A DNA stretch of 64,000 nucleotides from Silvibacterium bohemicum. Lineage in GTDB: Bacteria; Acidobacteriota; Terriglobia; Terriglobales; Acidobacteriaceae. Positions 25,084 through 33,219 of this stretch are shown in pieces. Location of the stretch: the NCBI RefSeq assembly GCF_001006305.1, contig NZ_LBHJ01000020.1, positions 682,001 to 746,000 of the forward strand. Reading direction: 5' to 3'. Positions within the stretch are counted from its first letter, which is position 1. Each line of letters opens with the position of its first letter. The translations under genes and the position numbers were made by a program. The notes under the pieces were generated by a model. That model did no database searches and was not told where the DNA came from. It saw only the letters and a list, made by a program, of their open reading frames with translations.

Positions 25084-27787
25084 TTATGACCAGATAAACG
25101 GCGACCCGCGCGCGTTCTCCCAAATCGGTCATGGGCGTAATCTGATTGACGATTTCGGTTTGCATGTCAGCCGGCATCTGCCCGTGCATGAAAATCGTTC
25201 CCAGCGCATTCACCAGATTTCCAGGGCTGCTGGCCAGCGTTCCAAACGTGCCGGTCGCGGACAGGTCGATCGTGAAGCCGGCGATCTTGCTGTAAACGAT
25301 AGTGTTCGTCAGGGACAGGCGCAGCGTTGCATTGGCCGTATTCTCCAATCCGAACTCCGGTGCGTTGGCGGTCGTGCCTGGTATCACGTAGTTCGGTGGG
25401 AAGAAATTGAATACGCTGCTGGCCCCATACGGTAACTGCCCCAAAGAGGATAGCGAGTTTGCCACCGTGCTGTACGAGGCATTCGCGACGACGTTATTGC
25501 CCGCGGTTGCGTCGTTGTTGGTGGCGCCGAGGCCGCGCATCACATCCGTCATCCAGAGCACCGGCTCACGCAAATGACCGCCGTCCACGGTGGGATCGGT
25601 GTCGCCCGCCCGTGCTTCCGGATCGAGGAGAATCGCGGTAATCACAGCCTGCAGATTGCCGCGCACGCCGTTTCCGTCGTTCGAGAAGACGGCTGAAACC
25701 CGCGACACGTAAGCCGCACTGGGATTGCTGGTCACCAGATGCTGAATCAGCTGGCGCGAGATGAACGGCGCAACATTGGGATGATTGAAAATGCTCTGCA
25801 GCGCACCGGCCAGATCGTCTTCGGCGGTTTGGCCGGCAGGCAGCACGGTTCCATCGAGCAGCGTCTTCGATGTTTCATCATGTGCGCTCTCGACCGCCAT
25901 CATCGGCGATGCGTAGTTTGTCGAGCTATAGATGAAGTTCGTCGGGACCCCGCCCGATGCCGTTGCAGAGGTCCAACCGGTATAGGCACGAGCGTAGGCC
26001 TGTACCTGATCCTGAGTGTAGGTCGGTATAGGATTGCCGTTTCCGTCCAGCTGCAGGCTTCCATCCTGGTTGAGCAGATCGAGGCCGAGGCTGAAGAGCT
26101 GCATCGCCTCGCGGGCATAGTTTTCGTTCGCAATCTGCCCGGTGCCCGGCTTGTTGCTGTTCATCATGTTCAGATAAACCCCCATGCCCGGTGAAAGAGT
26201 TACATCGTTCAACAGGGTGGAGAAGTTTCCGAAGGCATCGTTCACCAGCATGTTTTGATAACTCACCACACCTGCCGAATTGACCGAGTCGGTGGAGATA
26301 ACGAACATCTCGGAAAGCGCGAAGGCCACGCGCTGCCGCAGCTGATCCGGGGCGGTGAGTGCAGCCTGCCACCACTCCGACTGCAGGCACGGGATCTGAT
26401 CGCCGGTGCAGGGCGTCGGAGGAGGCGTGGAGATAGTCGCCAGGGTGGTCGCAGGCAGCTGAAACTGCTCGCTCAGATATCCCGAAAGGCCCACCGTCTC
26501 GACATGCTGGATGTCGTTCAGGGTAGGACCGAAGGTGGCTTGGTCAAGCAGCCGGGCCGCGGCGATTGCGGTTGTCAGAGTCGCTTGCACGGGAGCGTTT
26601 GCAACCGCCGACGTCGTTCCGCCGGGATCGGGATTGACCACTGCCACAGGCACGGTTGCGGTGCCCGAAGCCAAAGTCATGCTTATCGTTGCAGTCAGCA
26701 GAGTGGGAGAAACAAAGGACGTCGTTGCCGCAGTTCCCTGCACCTGCACCACGGAGCCGTCGACGAATCCCGTGCCGCTGACCGAAATCGTATAGCTGGG
26801 ATTCATGCCGCTCGCCGTAGCTGAGCTGATAGCCGGCAAGGGATTCAGGATCGTCTCGGTAAGCGAACCCGACGCAGTCGCCGAAGCCTGGCTGACTGCG
26901 GTGATCGTCACGGTGTTCGGGTTCGGAGTTGCGGTCGGCGGAGTAAACAGGCCGCTTGAGGAGATGGTGCCGGTGGTGCTGGTTCCACCCGCTACATTGT
27001 TGACCTTCCAGCTGACAGCGGTGTTCGAGCTGTTGACTACGGCCGCCGTGAATTGAACGGTCGATCCGACTCTCACCTGCGCGTTGCCGGAAACCGACAC
27101 AGTAACAGCAGGCGCCACTACCGCAAGCTTGGCGTTGTAGGTCGCAGAGGTATCCGCTCCGGGATCGGGATTGGTGACCGCAAGCGCCAGGGTCGTGGTT
27201 CCAGCAACCAGACTAAGGTCAACGGTAGCCGTAAGTTGGGTGGCCGAGACGAAGGTTGTCGTCACCGGCGTGCCTTGAACCTGAAGCTGAGACTGCTGGA
27301 TATACCCCGTTCCCTTCACCGTGATGGAATAACTCGCTCCACTTGCGGAGACCGTGGCGGAACTGATCGTCGGAGCAGGATTCAGGATGTTCTCCGTCGC
27401 CGATGCGGTTGCGCCGCTGGAAGCCTGGCTGACCGCGGTGATAGTCACAGCGTCGGAGCTGGGAATCGAAGATGGCGTTGTATAGAGACCGGAGGTGGAG
27501 ATAGTTCCGGTAAGGCTCGATCCACCTACAACTCCGTTGACCTCCCAGCTCACGGAAGTATCGGAGGCATTGGTCACGGTCGCCTTGAATTGTGTCTTTC
27601 CGCCCAGCCTGACCTGGGAGTCGCCTGTAACCTCGACGGAGACCCCATCAGACGTTGTCGACGAACTGGAACCTAAAGCTCCTTTGACGCTTGTCGAGCA
27701 ACCCACTATGCCGGTCAAAAAGGCTGCAAAGGCTCCAGCAACAAGACCACTTCCGGCACACTGCCACCAACACTTACGAGAATGCAT
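25055..27787 (-). CDS. DUF1800 family lipoprotein with duplicated Ig/IPT-like region
   Basis: The 910-residue protein has a lipoprotein signal (LTGIVGC, lipid-bearing Cys30). Two copies of a roughly 175-residue module follow (about 49-222 and 229-402), each with a Big/Ig-like half (VSWEVNGVVGG; VSWKVNNVAGG) and an IPT-like half (SYSITVKGTGY; SYTISVSGTGF), then the DUF1800 domain (about 410-905; ARLLDQATFGPT, EWWQAALTAPDQLRQRVAFALSEMF, NENYAREAMQLFSLGLD, RQLIQHLV). The family's function is unknown, but it is the standing partner of DUF1501. The two genes are 89 bases apart and in one direction. Confidence 0.92.
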   Translation of the reverse strand: MHSRKCWWQCAGSGLVAGAFAAFLTGIVGCSTSVKGALGSSSSTTSDGVSVEVTGDSQVRLGGKTQFKATVTNASDTSVSWEVNGVVGGSSLTGTISTSGLYTTPSSIPSSDAVTITAVSQASSGATASATENILNPAPTISSATVSASGASYSITVKGTGYIQQSQLQVQGTPVTTTFVSATQLTATVDLSLVAGTTTLALAVTNPDPGADTSATYNAKLAVVAPAVTVSVSGNAQVRVGSTVQFTAAVVNSSNTAVSWKVNNVAGGTSTTGTISSSGLFTPPTATPNPNTVTITAVSQASATASGSLTETILNPLPAISSATASGMNPSYTISVSGTGFVDGSVVQVQGTAATTSFVSPTLLTATISMTLASGTATVPVAVVNPDPGGTTSAVANAPVQATLTTAIAAARLLDQATFGPTLNDIQHVETVGLSGYLSEQFQLPATTLATISTPPPTPCTGDQIPCLQSEWWQAALTAPDQLRQRVAFALSEMFVISTDSVNSAGVVSYQNMLVNDAFGNFSTLLNDVTLSPGMGVYLNMMNSNKPGTGQIANENYAREAMQLFSLGLDLLNQDGSLQLDGNGNPIPTYTQDQVQAYARAYTGWTSATASGGVPTNFIYSSTNYASPMMAVESAHDETSKTLLDGTVLPAGQTAEDDLAGALQSIFNHPNVAPFISRQLIQHLVTSNPSAAYVSRVSAVFSNDGNGVRGNLQAVITAILLDPEARAGDTDPTVDGGHLREPVLWMTDVMRGLGATNNDATAGNNVVANASYSTVANSLSSLGQLPYGASSVFNFFPPNYVIPGTTANAPEFGLENTANATLRLSLTNTIVYSKIAGFTIDLSATGTFGTLASSPGNLVNALGTIFMHGQMPADMQTEIVNQITPMTDLGERARVAVYLVITSSQYKIEH

Positions 27788-28344
27788 GAGTGAAACTCCG
27801 CAGGGGAAACAATAAACTGGCGAGAATCGACCCGTTCACTCGCGTTCAGTCTCTATCTTAACGACAGTGTTGGGGCTCGAAAGTCGCGCTGCTTGATGAA
27901 ATAGCGTCAGTTGAAGATACAACTTCGGTAGCATTCCCATTTACCGGTGCTCATGTTCTGCTCCTTCTGCTTAGAACTCTTTCTGCTCGCGAGTCTTCAC
28001 TTAGTCGACATTCCTTCCCATTTGTTCAGTTTCAGTTATTTATTTCCCGTAGTTCATTTCGAGTAGTTCATTTCCAGTTGCTAGCTTTCAGTTGCCAGTT
28101 TCCATCTGTTAGTTGCCAGCCTTACTTGAGAAACTATCTTTCTGCTTGCGATGGGAATCGCCTTTGCCAAAGAACTATGGGGACTTTCCCCGCTGCATTG
28201 CAAACATCCGCTCGATGGGACGCATGCCTGCAGGTTGCCCTACCGATTCTCGGAACCATTTTCCTTTCACAAACGTAGAGACTCCCAGCACACCGCGGCA
28301 GCTGCATCTACGCCGCCCGATTTAATTCTGCGGAGTCTTCACCC
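27788..28344. other. Intergenic region with short direct repeats
   Basis: No gene is supported in these 557 bases. They must hold the promoters of the divergent DUF1800 and ABC permease genes. GTAGTTCATTTC occurs twice at a period of 14 (28049-28060 and 28063-28074), followed by a run of AGTTGC(C/T)AG-type words up to about 28125. The composition is poorer in GC than the genes around it. Confidence 0.6.
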
Positions 28345-30822
28345 ATGGCATTGTTGAGCGATCATTTGAAGCAGGTCTTGCGCCGGCTCGGCCGGGCGCC
28401 GCTCTTTACCGCGATCACGCTGCTCACGCTGGCTGTGGGAGTGGGTGCAAACACCGTTATCTTCAGCGTCGTCGAAGGCGTGCTGCTCAAACCGCTGCCC
28501 TATCCTCATCCGGAACAACTGATTGGCGTCTGGCACACCGCTCCCGGTATCGGACTCAAAGAGCTGAACATGGCGCCATCGATTTACTTCATCGATCGCG
28601 AGCAGAGCACCACGCTCCAAGACATCGGTGTCTACGGCGGCGACTCCTTCAACGTGACCGGCACAGGCCAGCCCGACCACGTCCGCGGACTCGATGTGAC
28701 TGATGGCACTTTGCCTATCCTTGGCGTTCGCCCGGCGCTCGGGCATCTCTTCACTCGCAAAGATGACTCGCCCGGCTCGCCGGAGACGGTGCTTATCTCC
28801 TACGGCTATTGGCAGCGCAAATTCGGCGGATCGTCATCCGTGATTGGCCGCTCCATCACCGCGGACGGGCGGCCGCGCGAGATTATCGGCGTTCTTCCTC
28901 AAGGTTTTCACTTCCTCGACTGGCAGGATGCGGACATCGTCGCGCCTTTCCAGTGGGACCGCGGCAAGATCAAGCTTGGCAACTTCAGCCAGCGCGCCAT
29001 TGCCCGGCTGAGGCCCGGCGTAACCATGGCCCAGGCCAGCGCGGACATGGCGCGACTGCTTCCTGTAGTCCTGCGTAGCTTCCCCTCGCCTGAAGGATTC
29101 AGCATCACCATCTTTGAAAAGGCCCGAATCTCCCCGAACCTGCGGCCGCTGAAACAGGATGTCGTCGGCGATGTGGGCAAGGTGCTGTGGGTGCTGATGG
29201 GTTCGATTGCCCTGGTTCTGCTGGTCGCCTGCGCCAATGTCGCGAACCTGTTGCTGGTCCGCGTCGAGGGCCGCCGGCAGGAGTTGGCCATCCGTTCCGC
29301 GTTAGGCGCAGCCTGGACTCGCATTGCTGGAGAGCTGCTCTTCGAGAGCATCGTGCTGGGTGTTGCCGGCAGCCTCATCGGATTGGCCTTTGCATATGGT
29401 GCACTGCGCATTCTCGTCGCCACAGCGCCGACCGGCTTGCCGCGCATTCATGAGATTGGCATCGACCTTCCTGTGCTGCTGTTCACGATGGGATTGGCGC
29501 TCTTCACCAGCCTGCTCATCGGCTCGATTCCGGTCATCAAATATGCGGGCGCAAGCGTGAACAGCAGTCTTCGCGAAGGCGGCCGCGCGCTGAGCCAGAG
29601 CCGCGAGCGTCATCGTGCGCGCAAGGCGCTGGTCATCGTTCAGGTTGCGCTGGCGCTGGTGCTGTTGATCTGCTCAGGCCTCATGATCCGGACTTTTCAT
29701 GCGCTCATGCACGTCTCTCCTGGCTTCGATTCGCCGGATTCCGTACAGAGTTTTCGCTTCTATATTCCCGATACACAGATCCCCGACAAGGACCGCGATC
29801 GGATCGTCCATATGCAACAGGCCATTCTGGATAAGCTTGCAGCAATTCCCGGAGTCTCCGCAGCAGCCCTTTCCAGCGCCGTTCCTATGGACGATAGCGA
29901 TACGAACGATGTGCTCTTCGCCGAGGACCACATGCAGAGCGAGGCCGAACTGCCGCCGATACGCCGGTTCAAGTTCGTCTCACCGGGAAGCTTCGCCACG
30001 CTGGGCACCAAGCTAGTCGCGGGACGCGACCTGACCTGGACCGATGAGTATCAAAAGCTTCCAGTTGCGATCATCTCCGAAAATTTCGCGCGCCAATACT
30101 GGCATGACCCTAGGAGCGCGCTCGGCAAGCGCATTCGCGTGGCCACCACTGACGACTGGCGCGAGATTGTAGGAGTGGCCCAGAATGTTCACGACAACGG
30201 CGTCGATCAGCCGGCGCCGAGCACGGTGTATTGGCCCATCATGCAGAACAACTTCGAAGGGCAGAAAGAGATGGTCCAGCGCGGCATTGCCTTCGTCCTC
30301 CGCAGCCCGCGCGCAGGCTCACGCACCTTCATGGATGAGGTGCAGCAGCGAGTCTGGTCGATCGATCCTGATGTTCCGCTGGCAGATGTCACCACCCTAG
30401 GCGAGCTGTATACCAAATCGATGGCGCGCACGTCATTCACGCTCGTAATGCTCTCGGTCGCGGGCGCAATGGCGCTGCTGCTCGGGATCGTGGGAATCTA
30501 TGGAGTCATCTCTTACTCGGTATCGCAGCGGACACGCGAGATCGGCATACGCATGGCGCTCGGCGCACAACGAAAAACGCTCACCGGAATGTTCGTGCGC
30601 CAGGGATTGTGGCTGACCTGCATTGGCGTCGCATGCGGCCTGGTCGTCGCGTTTGTCACCATGCGGCTCATGTCGTCGCTGCTTTTCAACGTGAGCCCGG
30701 TCGATCCGGTCACGTACGCATCGATCACCGGCTGCGTAGTCGCGACCGCATATCTCGCCTGCTATCTACCCGCGCGGCGAGCCGCGACGGTCGATCCCGT
30801 CGACGCATTGCGCTCGGAGTAA
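28345..30822 (+). CDS. ADOP-family ABC transporter permease
   Basis: The 825-residue protein is a MacB/FtsX-type permease of the acidobacterial duplicated orphan permease class. A first helix (about 17-37, TLLTLAVGVGANTVIFSVVEGVLLKPLPYP) is followed by a MacB-like periplasmic domain (about 50-240), an FtsX domain (about 280-400; LLLVACANVANLLLVR, RRQELAIRSALGA), a second helix plus periplasmic domain (about 425-670) and a second FtsX domain (about 690-815; SQRTREIGIRMALGA). No ATPase gene is adjacent, which is normal for this class. Substrate unknown. The ATG has GGAG 10 bases upstream. Confidence 0.92.
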   Translation: MALLSDHLKQVLRRLGRAPLFTAITLLTLAVGVGANTVIFSVVEGVLLKPLPYPHPEQLIGVWHTAPGIGLKELNMAPSIYFIDREQSTTLQDIGVYGGDSFNVTGTGQPDHVRGLDVTDGTLPILGVRPALGHLFTRKDDSPGSPETVLISYGYWQRKFGGSSSVIGRSITADGRPREIIGVLPQGFHFLDWQDADIVAPFQWDRGKIKLGNFSQRAIARLRPGVTMAQASADMARLLPVVLRSFPSPEGFSITIFEKARISPNLRPLKQDVVGDVGKVLWVLMGSIALVLLVACANVANLLLVRVEGRRQELAIRSALGAAWTRIAGELLFESIVLGVAGSLIGLAFAYGALRILVATAPTGLPRIHEIGIDLPVLLFTMGLALFTSLLIGSIPVIKYAGASVNSSLREGGRALSQSRERHRARKALVIVQVALALVLLICSGLMIRTFHALMHVSPGFDSPDSVQSFRFYIPDTQIPDKDRDRIVHMQQAILDKLAAIPGVSAAALSSAVPMDDSDTNDVLFAEDHMQSEAELPPIRRFKFVSPGSFATLGTKLVAGRDLTWTDEYQKLPVAIISENFARQYWHDPRSALGKRIRVATTDDWREIVGVAQNVHDNGVDQPAPSTVYWPIMQNNFEGQKEMVQRGIAFVLRSPRAGSRTFMDEVQQRVWSIDPDVPLADVTTLGELYTKSMARTSFTLVMLSVAGAMALLLGIVGIYGVISYSVSQRTREIGIRMALGAQRKTLTGMFVRQGLWLTCIGVACGLVVAFVTMRLMSSLLFNVSPVDPVTYASITGCVVATAYLACYLPARRAATVDPVDALRSE

Positions 30823-30861
30823 AGCGGCACCTCTGAGACTTCGCAGGCCAGCAGCTGCCGA

Positions 30862-31824
30862 TCATCGGGCTTCTACGGCATGATTCGCAAAGAACCTGCT
30901 TCTCTCGTCAGCGTTACAAAAAGCTGCGATGCCTCCAGCCTGCGTCGTGGAGAAAGCTCCCGCCAGATTTCCAAATGCGAGACACCGATCGATAGGCTCA
31001 CCTTTCAAATACGCATGAAGGAAGCCGGCATTGAAGCTGTCGCCCGCGCCGACAGCATCCACCGGAGTAACAGGGGCCGCGATTGCGGTATATCGTTTGC
31101 CATTCGTTAAGGCGACTGCCCCTTGCGCCCCCCGCTTCACCACAACGGTGGGAACGATGGCCGCCAGATTGTGGAGCGCGATATCGAGTTGCGGCACGCG
31201 GGCGATGCGGCAGGCCTCTCTCTCATTCGGCAGGAGGATATCGACGTATGCGAGCGCTTCGTAGATGGAGCTGTCCCATTCGCCGCTGGGATCGTCATTG
31301 GGGTCGAAAGAGATCGTTAGGCCTGCCTCTTTGAGCTCCGCGAGGAGACGGGGAATATCGGGGCGAAGATTCTCCTGCAGAAAATAAGACGACAGATGGA
31401 AGTGGCGTGCCGAGCGCAGATACCCGAGATCGAGATCGCAGTAACGAATCGAGTGAGTCACGCCGGGATAGGTCAGCGTTCGGCGAAAATTCGAATGTTG
31501 AAGGAGAACAGTGAAGCCGGTGCTCAAGCCGTCGTCTTTACGAATGGCGCGTGAGAGATCGACTCCCGCAGTCGTCAGATCGCGAAGGCATAAGTCAGCG
31601 AAGGTGTCGCCGGCTGAGGCCGTGACGAAGCCGACGCGGCTGCCGAGCGCGACGAGATTATGCGCGGTGATAGCAGGCGATCCGCCGAGATGCATGGCCA
31701 TGCGGTCCGCAAGCAGCTCGCGCTCGGGAGGAAGGTCGTCGGGGAGACCATAAAGCAGCAGATCGATGTTGCTTTCACCTACCAGCGTCACATCGAAGCG
31801 CTTTTGCGAGTCTGCTCCACTCAC
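30862..31824 (-). CDS. PfkB family carbohydrate kinase
   Basis: The 320-residue cytoplasmic kinase has the PfkB first motif (LGGSPAITAHNLVALGSRVGF) and the second motif PVDAVGAGDSFNAGFLHAYL, whose GAGD aspartate is the catalytic base. SFDPNDDPSGEW and LLPNEREACRIA are typical of the ribokinase/KDG-kinase branch. The GTG start overlaps the permease stop (GTGA), and this choice gives normal family length. As the last gene of the operon with the glucosaminidase-like enzyme, it is a candidate kinase for the released sugar, which is an inference from position only. Confidence 0.88.
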   Translation of the reverse strand: MSGADSQKRFDVTLVGESNIDLLLYGLPDDLPPERELLADRMAMHLGGSPAITAHNLVALGSRVGFVTASAGDTFADLCLRDLTTAGVDLSRAIRKDDGLSTGFTVLLQHSNFRRTLTYPGVTHSIRYCDLDLGYLRSARHFHLSSYFLQENLRPDIPRLLAELKEAGLTISFDPNDDPSGEWDSSIYEALAYVDILLPNEREACRIARVPQLDIALHNLAAIVPTVVVKRGAQGAVALTNGKRYTAIAAPVTPVDAVGAGDSFNAGFLHAYLKGEPIDRCLAFGNLAGAFSTTQAGGIAAFCNADERSRFFANHAVEAR

Positions 31825-33197
31825 GCGACCGCCCCTGAAGTATTTCCGGGCCCATCTCCGGGCGGATCTCCGGGAAGCACGGTCTGCTTTCTGCGGATGA
31901 TCCAGAGAAGTACTCCGGCAAATGCCCACGCCGTGCCTACGATACGAGCCATGTTGCCCAGGTTCAGCCAGATGAAAAAGCAGGTTACGAAGCCGCCCAG
32001 CGAGATAAGCATCGGCAGCCACTGGCCGAACTTGCCCTGTCGCCATCCGAGAACCAGCGAAGAGATGTTAACGCCCATAAACGCGAGCAGCGCACCGTAA
32101 TTCAGCAGCTCGGTGCCGAGCTGATAACTGAAGGCCAGCGCGCCGACGATGCAGATGCCTCCGACCAGCAGCACGTTGTTGCGCGGAATGCGATTCTTCG
32201 CATGGACTGCGCCGAAGAAGCGGCGAGGAATGGCTCCATCCTGGCCCATGGCAAGCAGAAGGCGCGCCGCGCCAAGCTGCGAAGCCATGCCCGAGCCAAC
32301 ATTGGCGAGCAGAAGCGATCCGTTGACGATGGCGAAGAGAATCGGGCCGCCGATGCGCCCCGAGATGTGAACGTAGGCGGTGTCGATGTCGGGGAATGCG
32401 TGTCCGCGCGGCCAGCATAGCTGGCCTAGATAAACTTCGATGCTGGCGAGCACGCCGGTGATGAGGCACGTGAGCACAATGGCGCGGGGAACACTGCGCG
32501 CGGGATCTTTGGCCTCATCGGTGAGCGTGGAGATGCCGTCGAATCCGATGTAGGTGAGGACCGCGATGGAGGTGCCGCGGAGCAGACCCTGCGACGAGAA
32601 CGATGACGGATCGTAGAACGGCAGCTTGTAAAACGATGCAGGCTGATGTCCAAGATGGAAGAGGTAGCGTAGAGCCGCGACGATGACCAGCACGATGACC
32701 ACACCGAGCGCCGCAGCCATGGCGGCATTGATGCGAGCAGAAGTTTCTACCCCGTTGAGATTGAGCGCGGTGAACATCACGGCGAAGAAGATTACGAAGA
32801 CAACGTAAGGAACTTCAGGCAGAAAATTCTGTGCGGCCTTGCTGCACCAGATGGTGCAGATGAGCGGATTAAGAATGTAATCCATGGCCAGGCACCAGCC
32901 GGTGAGATAGCCGAGGCTGGGATGAAGCTCTTTGCCCACATACATAAACGCCGAGCCGCCGTGCGGATACATGCGCGCCATGCGCCCATAGCTGACTGAG
33001 GTAAAGAGCATCGCCACCAGCGCGCAGAGGATGGCCGTAACCACATGCCCGCGCGCCTCCTGATAAATGACGCCGAAGCTCGGCATGGGCGCCGTGGGTT
33101 GGATGAGGATGATGCCATAGAGCACCAGGTCCCAGAAACGCAGGCTGCGTTTGAGCGTGACTTGCCCCGGATTGATCGCGGCTGCTTCTGCGGACAT
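31821..33197 (-). CDS. APC superfamily permease
   Basis: The 458-residue transporter has about 12 membrane helices and the APC pattern: LRFWDLVLYGIILIQPTAP in helix 1, MYPHGGSAFMYVGKEL, and TYIGFDGISTLTDEAKDPARSVPRAI in helix 6. APC permeases take up amino acids or amines. Here it lies 22 bases after the glucosaminidase-like gene and overlaps the sugar-kinase gene, so an aminosugar is a reasonable but unproven substrate. The C-terminal tail (about 435-458) is proline/glycine-rich. Confidence 0.88.
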   Translation of the reverse strand: MSAEAAAINPGQVTLKRSLRFWDLVLYGIILIQPTAPMPSFGVIYQEARGHVVTAILCALVAMLFTSVSYGRMARMYPHGGSAFMYVGKELHPSLGYLTGWCLAMDYILNPLICTIWCSKAAQNFLPEVPYVVFVIFFAVMFTALNLNGVETSARINAAMAAALGVVIVLVIVAALRYLFHLGHQPASFYKLPFYDPSSFSSQGLLRGTSIAVLTYIGFDGISTLTDEAKDPARSVPRAIVLTCLITGVLASIEVYLGQLCWPRGHAFPDIDTAYVHISGRIGGPILFAIVNGSLLLANVGSGMASQLGAARLLLAMGQDGAIPRRFFGAVHAKNRIPRNNVLLVGGICIVGALAFSYQLGTELLNYGALLAFMGVNISSLVLGWRQGKFGQWLPMLISLGGFVTCFFIWLNLGNMARIVGTAWAFAGVLLWIIRRKQTVLPGDPPGDGPGNTSGAVA

Positions 33198-33219
33198 GAT
33201 GCTCTCAGTGGTCGAATTC

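Noticed and set aside
30862-32046. Longer N-terminus of the PfkB kinase up to 32046
   Set aside because: The first 74 residues are an out-of-frame copy of the APC permease gene; the GTG at 31824 gives normal family length and overlaps the permease stop.
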